A stretch of DNA of 64,000 nt from Methylobacterium sp. UNC378MF (lineage in GTDB: Bacteria; Pseudomonadota; Alphaproteobacteria; Rhizobiales; Beijerinckiaceae). Position numbers and translations under genes: made by a program. The notes beneath the pieces were generated by a model. The model did not search any database, was not told the DNA's origin, and saw only the letters and a program-made list of their open reading frames with translations. Shown one piece after another: positions 63,399-64,000 of the stretch. The stretch lies in contig NZ_FMWU01000025.1 of the NCBI RefSeq assembly GCF_900103195.1, forward strand, positions 18,447 through 82,446. Reading direction: 5' to 3'. Position 1 is the first letter of the stretch; each line of letters begins with the position of its first letter.

Positions 63399-64000
63399 TC
63401 GGGCACGGAGTCCGGGTTTTCCGGAGTCGGACCGGCGGTCCGGTCCCTCCGCCCCGTCATCCCGGAGTGCGGCAGGCGAGCCCGCAATCCAGAGGCGACG
63501 ACGGTGCAGGATCTCGGAGACGCGGCGCGGCCCCGGGATGACGGCGGGAAGCGGCGGGCCACAGCGCGTGTCGCACCGCCCGCACCTTGACAATGTTCCT
63601 ATTTTGTGCTTCCTAGCCGCACCTGCCCACGGCGCTTCGGGAGCGATCCTGGCGCGTCCGTCATGGGGCGCGTCCGGTGGCTGACCGGGCGGGTCCGTGG
63701 GTGAGGGCGGTGCCTGCGTCGGTGGCTCTCAGCCGCCATCGCCCCGGGCGGCGAACCGGTACGGGGCGTGTCTCGGTGGCGGGCGTGAGACCGGGCGGTG
63801 CTTTGCCCGGCGGGTGCGGAAATGCCCCCGCGCCGACCCGCTTCTGGGCTGACCCTGAGCGACCTGCGGACCCGCCCACGACGAGGCGGGACGGCTGGAA
63901 GGCCACGGCGCTGATAGCGGGTTCCGGAGGTGCGTGCGCCTCGCAGAGACCGCTTGGCAGGCAGGCGCAGGTCCGGGGCGTCGAAAGACACCGCGACGAG
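63399..64000. other. Region at the right edge without a clear gene
   Basis: 602 bp. It includes the repeat at 63455-63543 and a promoter-like TTGACA (63587-63592). A GTTC-N7-GTGC sequence (63595-63609), one base off the alphaproteobacterial LexA box GTTC-N7-GTTC, overlaps the expected promoter spacer. A plus-strand frame from the GTG at 63701 stays open to the edge, but its composition (Arg/Pro/Gly) gives no family. An antisense frame is also open. Confidence 0.4.
63455..63543. repeat. Dispersed CGTCATCCCGG...CCGGGATGACG palindromic element
   Basis: The ends are CGTCATCCCGG (63455-63465) and CCGGGATGACG (63533-63543), exact complements. The centre contains GCAGGCGAGCCCGC, shared with related elements in many Methylobacterium intergenic regions. 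Confidence 0.75.

Noticed and set aside
63599..63991. A 130-codon minus-strand frame at the right edge
   Set aside because: Arg/Pro/Ser-rich with no motif; competing frames are open on the other strand, so coding cannot be supported.
63620..64000. RNase P RNA, tmRNA or SRP RNA at the right edge
   Set aside because: The diagnostic conserved blocks of these RNAs were looked for on both strands and not found.

Overview
The window looks like chromosomal DNA from a Methylobacterium-type alphaproteobacterium (Methylobacteriaceae, Hyphomicrobiales). The grounds are very high GC, a fragment of the tetrahydromethanopterin/methylofuran one-carbon cofactor locus at the left edge, a complete late hopanoid-tailoring cluster, and alphaproteobacterial gene pairs (lipoyl-E1beta pyruvate dehydrogenase operon, FtsB next to pdhA, DUF1674, DUF2794, DUF5076). 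No rRNA, tRNA, CRISPR array, prophage or insertion sequence was recognised.

Layout. 1-1.8 kb: C1-cofactor genes (HisA-related protein, MfnF-like ASKHA protein, a 66-aa acidic protein). 1.8-3.3 kb: membrane protein and GNAT acetyltransferase. 3.3-14.2 kb: hopanoid block. This has hpnH (minus), the divergent transporter hpnN (plus), and a minus-strand operon hpnL-hpnM-hpnI-hpnJ-hpnK ending in a MarR-GNAT fusion. 14.4-15.6 kb: a divergently transcribed amidinotransferase of the glycine/inosamine amidinotransferase family. 15.7-20.7 kb: alpha/beta hydrolase, an FkbM methyltransferase beside an AT-rich patch, kdsA, a SAM methyltransferase and a Gly/Tyr-rich secreted protein. 20.8-32.2 kb: queF, enolase, DUF3574 protein, adenylate cyclase, ftsB, then the pyruvate dehydrogenase genes pdhA-pdhB-(DUF5076)-(Uma2)-pdhC-(DUF559)-lpdA. 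32.2-45.4 kb: zinc-ribbon protein, threonine/serine dehydratase, sufA-like gene, GGDEF protein, DEAD-box helicase, outer-membrane beta-barrel, PRC-barrel protein, parE and topA. 45.5-54.6 kb: molybdopterin oxidoreductase with cytochrome b, pyrB, hisE, coaA, thpR, and the tesA/ybbA/ybbP trio. 54.9-64 kb: PAS protein, Bax-inhibitor-1 protein, DapA-family lyase, DUF2794, bluB, L,D-transpeptidase, cupin, kdgT, DUF1674 and an rsmB-type methyltransferase. The last 0.6 kb has no clear gene.

How it fits together. HpnH adds the C5 side chain to the hopene skeleton. HpnI, HpnK and HpnJ then attach N-acetylglucosamine, deacetylate it and contract it to the amino-cyclopentitol of bacteriohopanetetrol (BHT) cyclitol ether. 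HpnN (with HpnM and HpnL) is expected to handle transport. The adjacent amidinotransferase belongs to the family whose StrB members guanidinylate aminocyclitols. Guanidine-substituted BHT cyclitol ether has been reported from Methylobacterium, as I recall, so this gene is a strong candidate for the unassigned guanidinylation step. This is the most interesting observation in the window.

Small-scale structure includes several good intrinsic terminators, a palindromic operator in front of the MarR-GNAT gene, and a 110-bp exact repeat between the lipoyl domains of pdhB and pdhC. There are also two nuclease-fold genes lodged in the PDH operon, a terminator-ended structured region upstream of bluB, and at least three families of dispersed intergenic palindromes.
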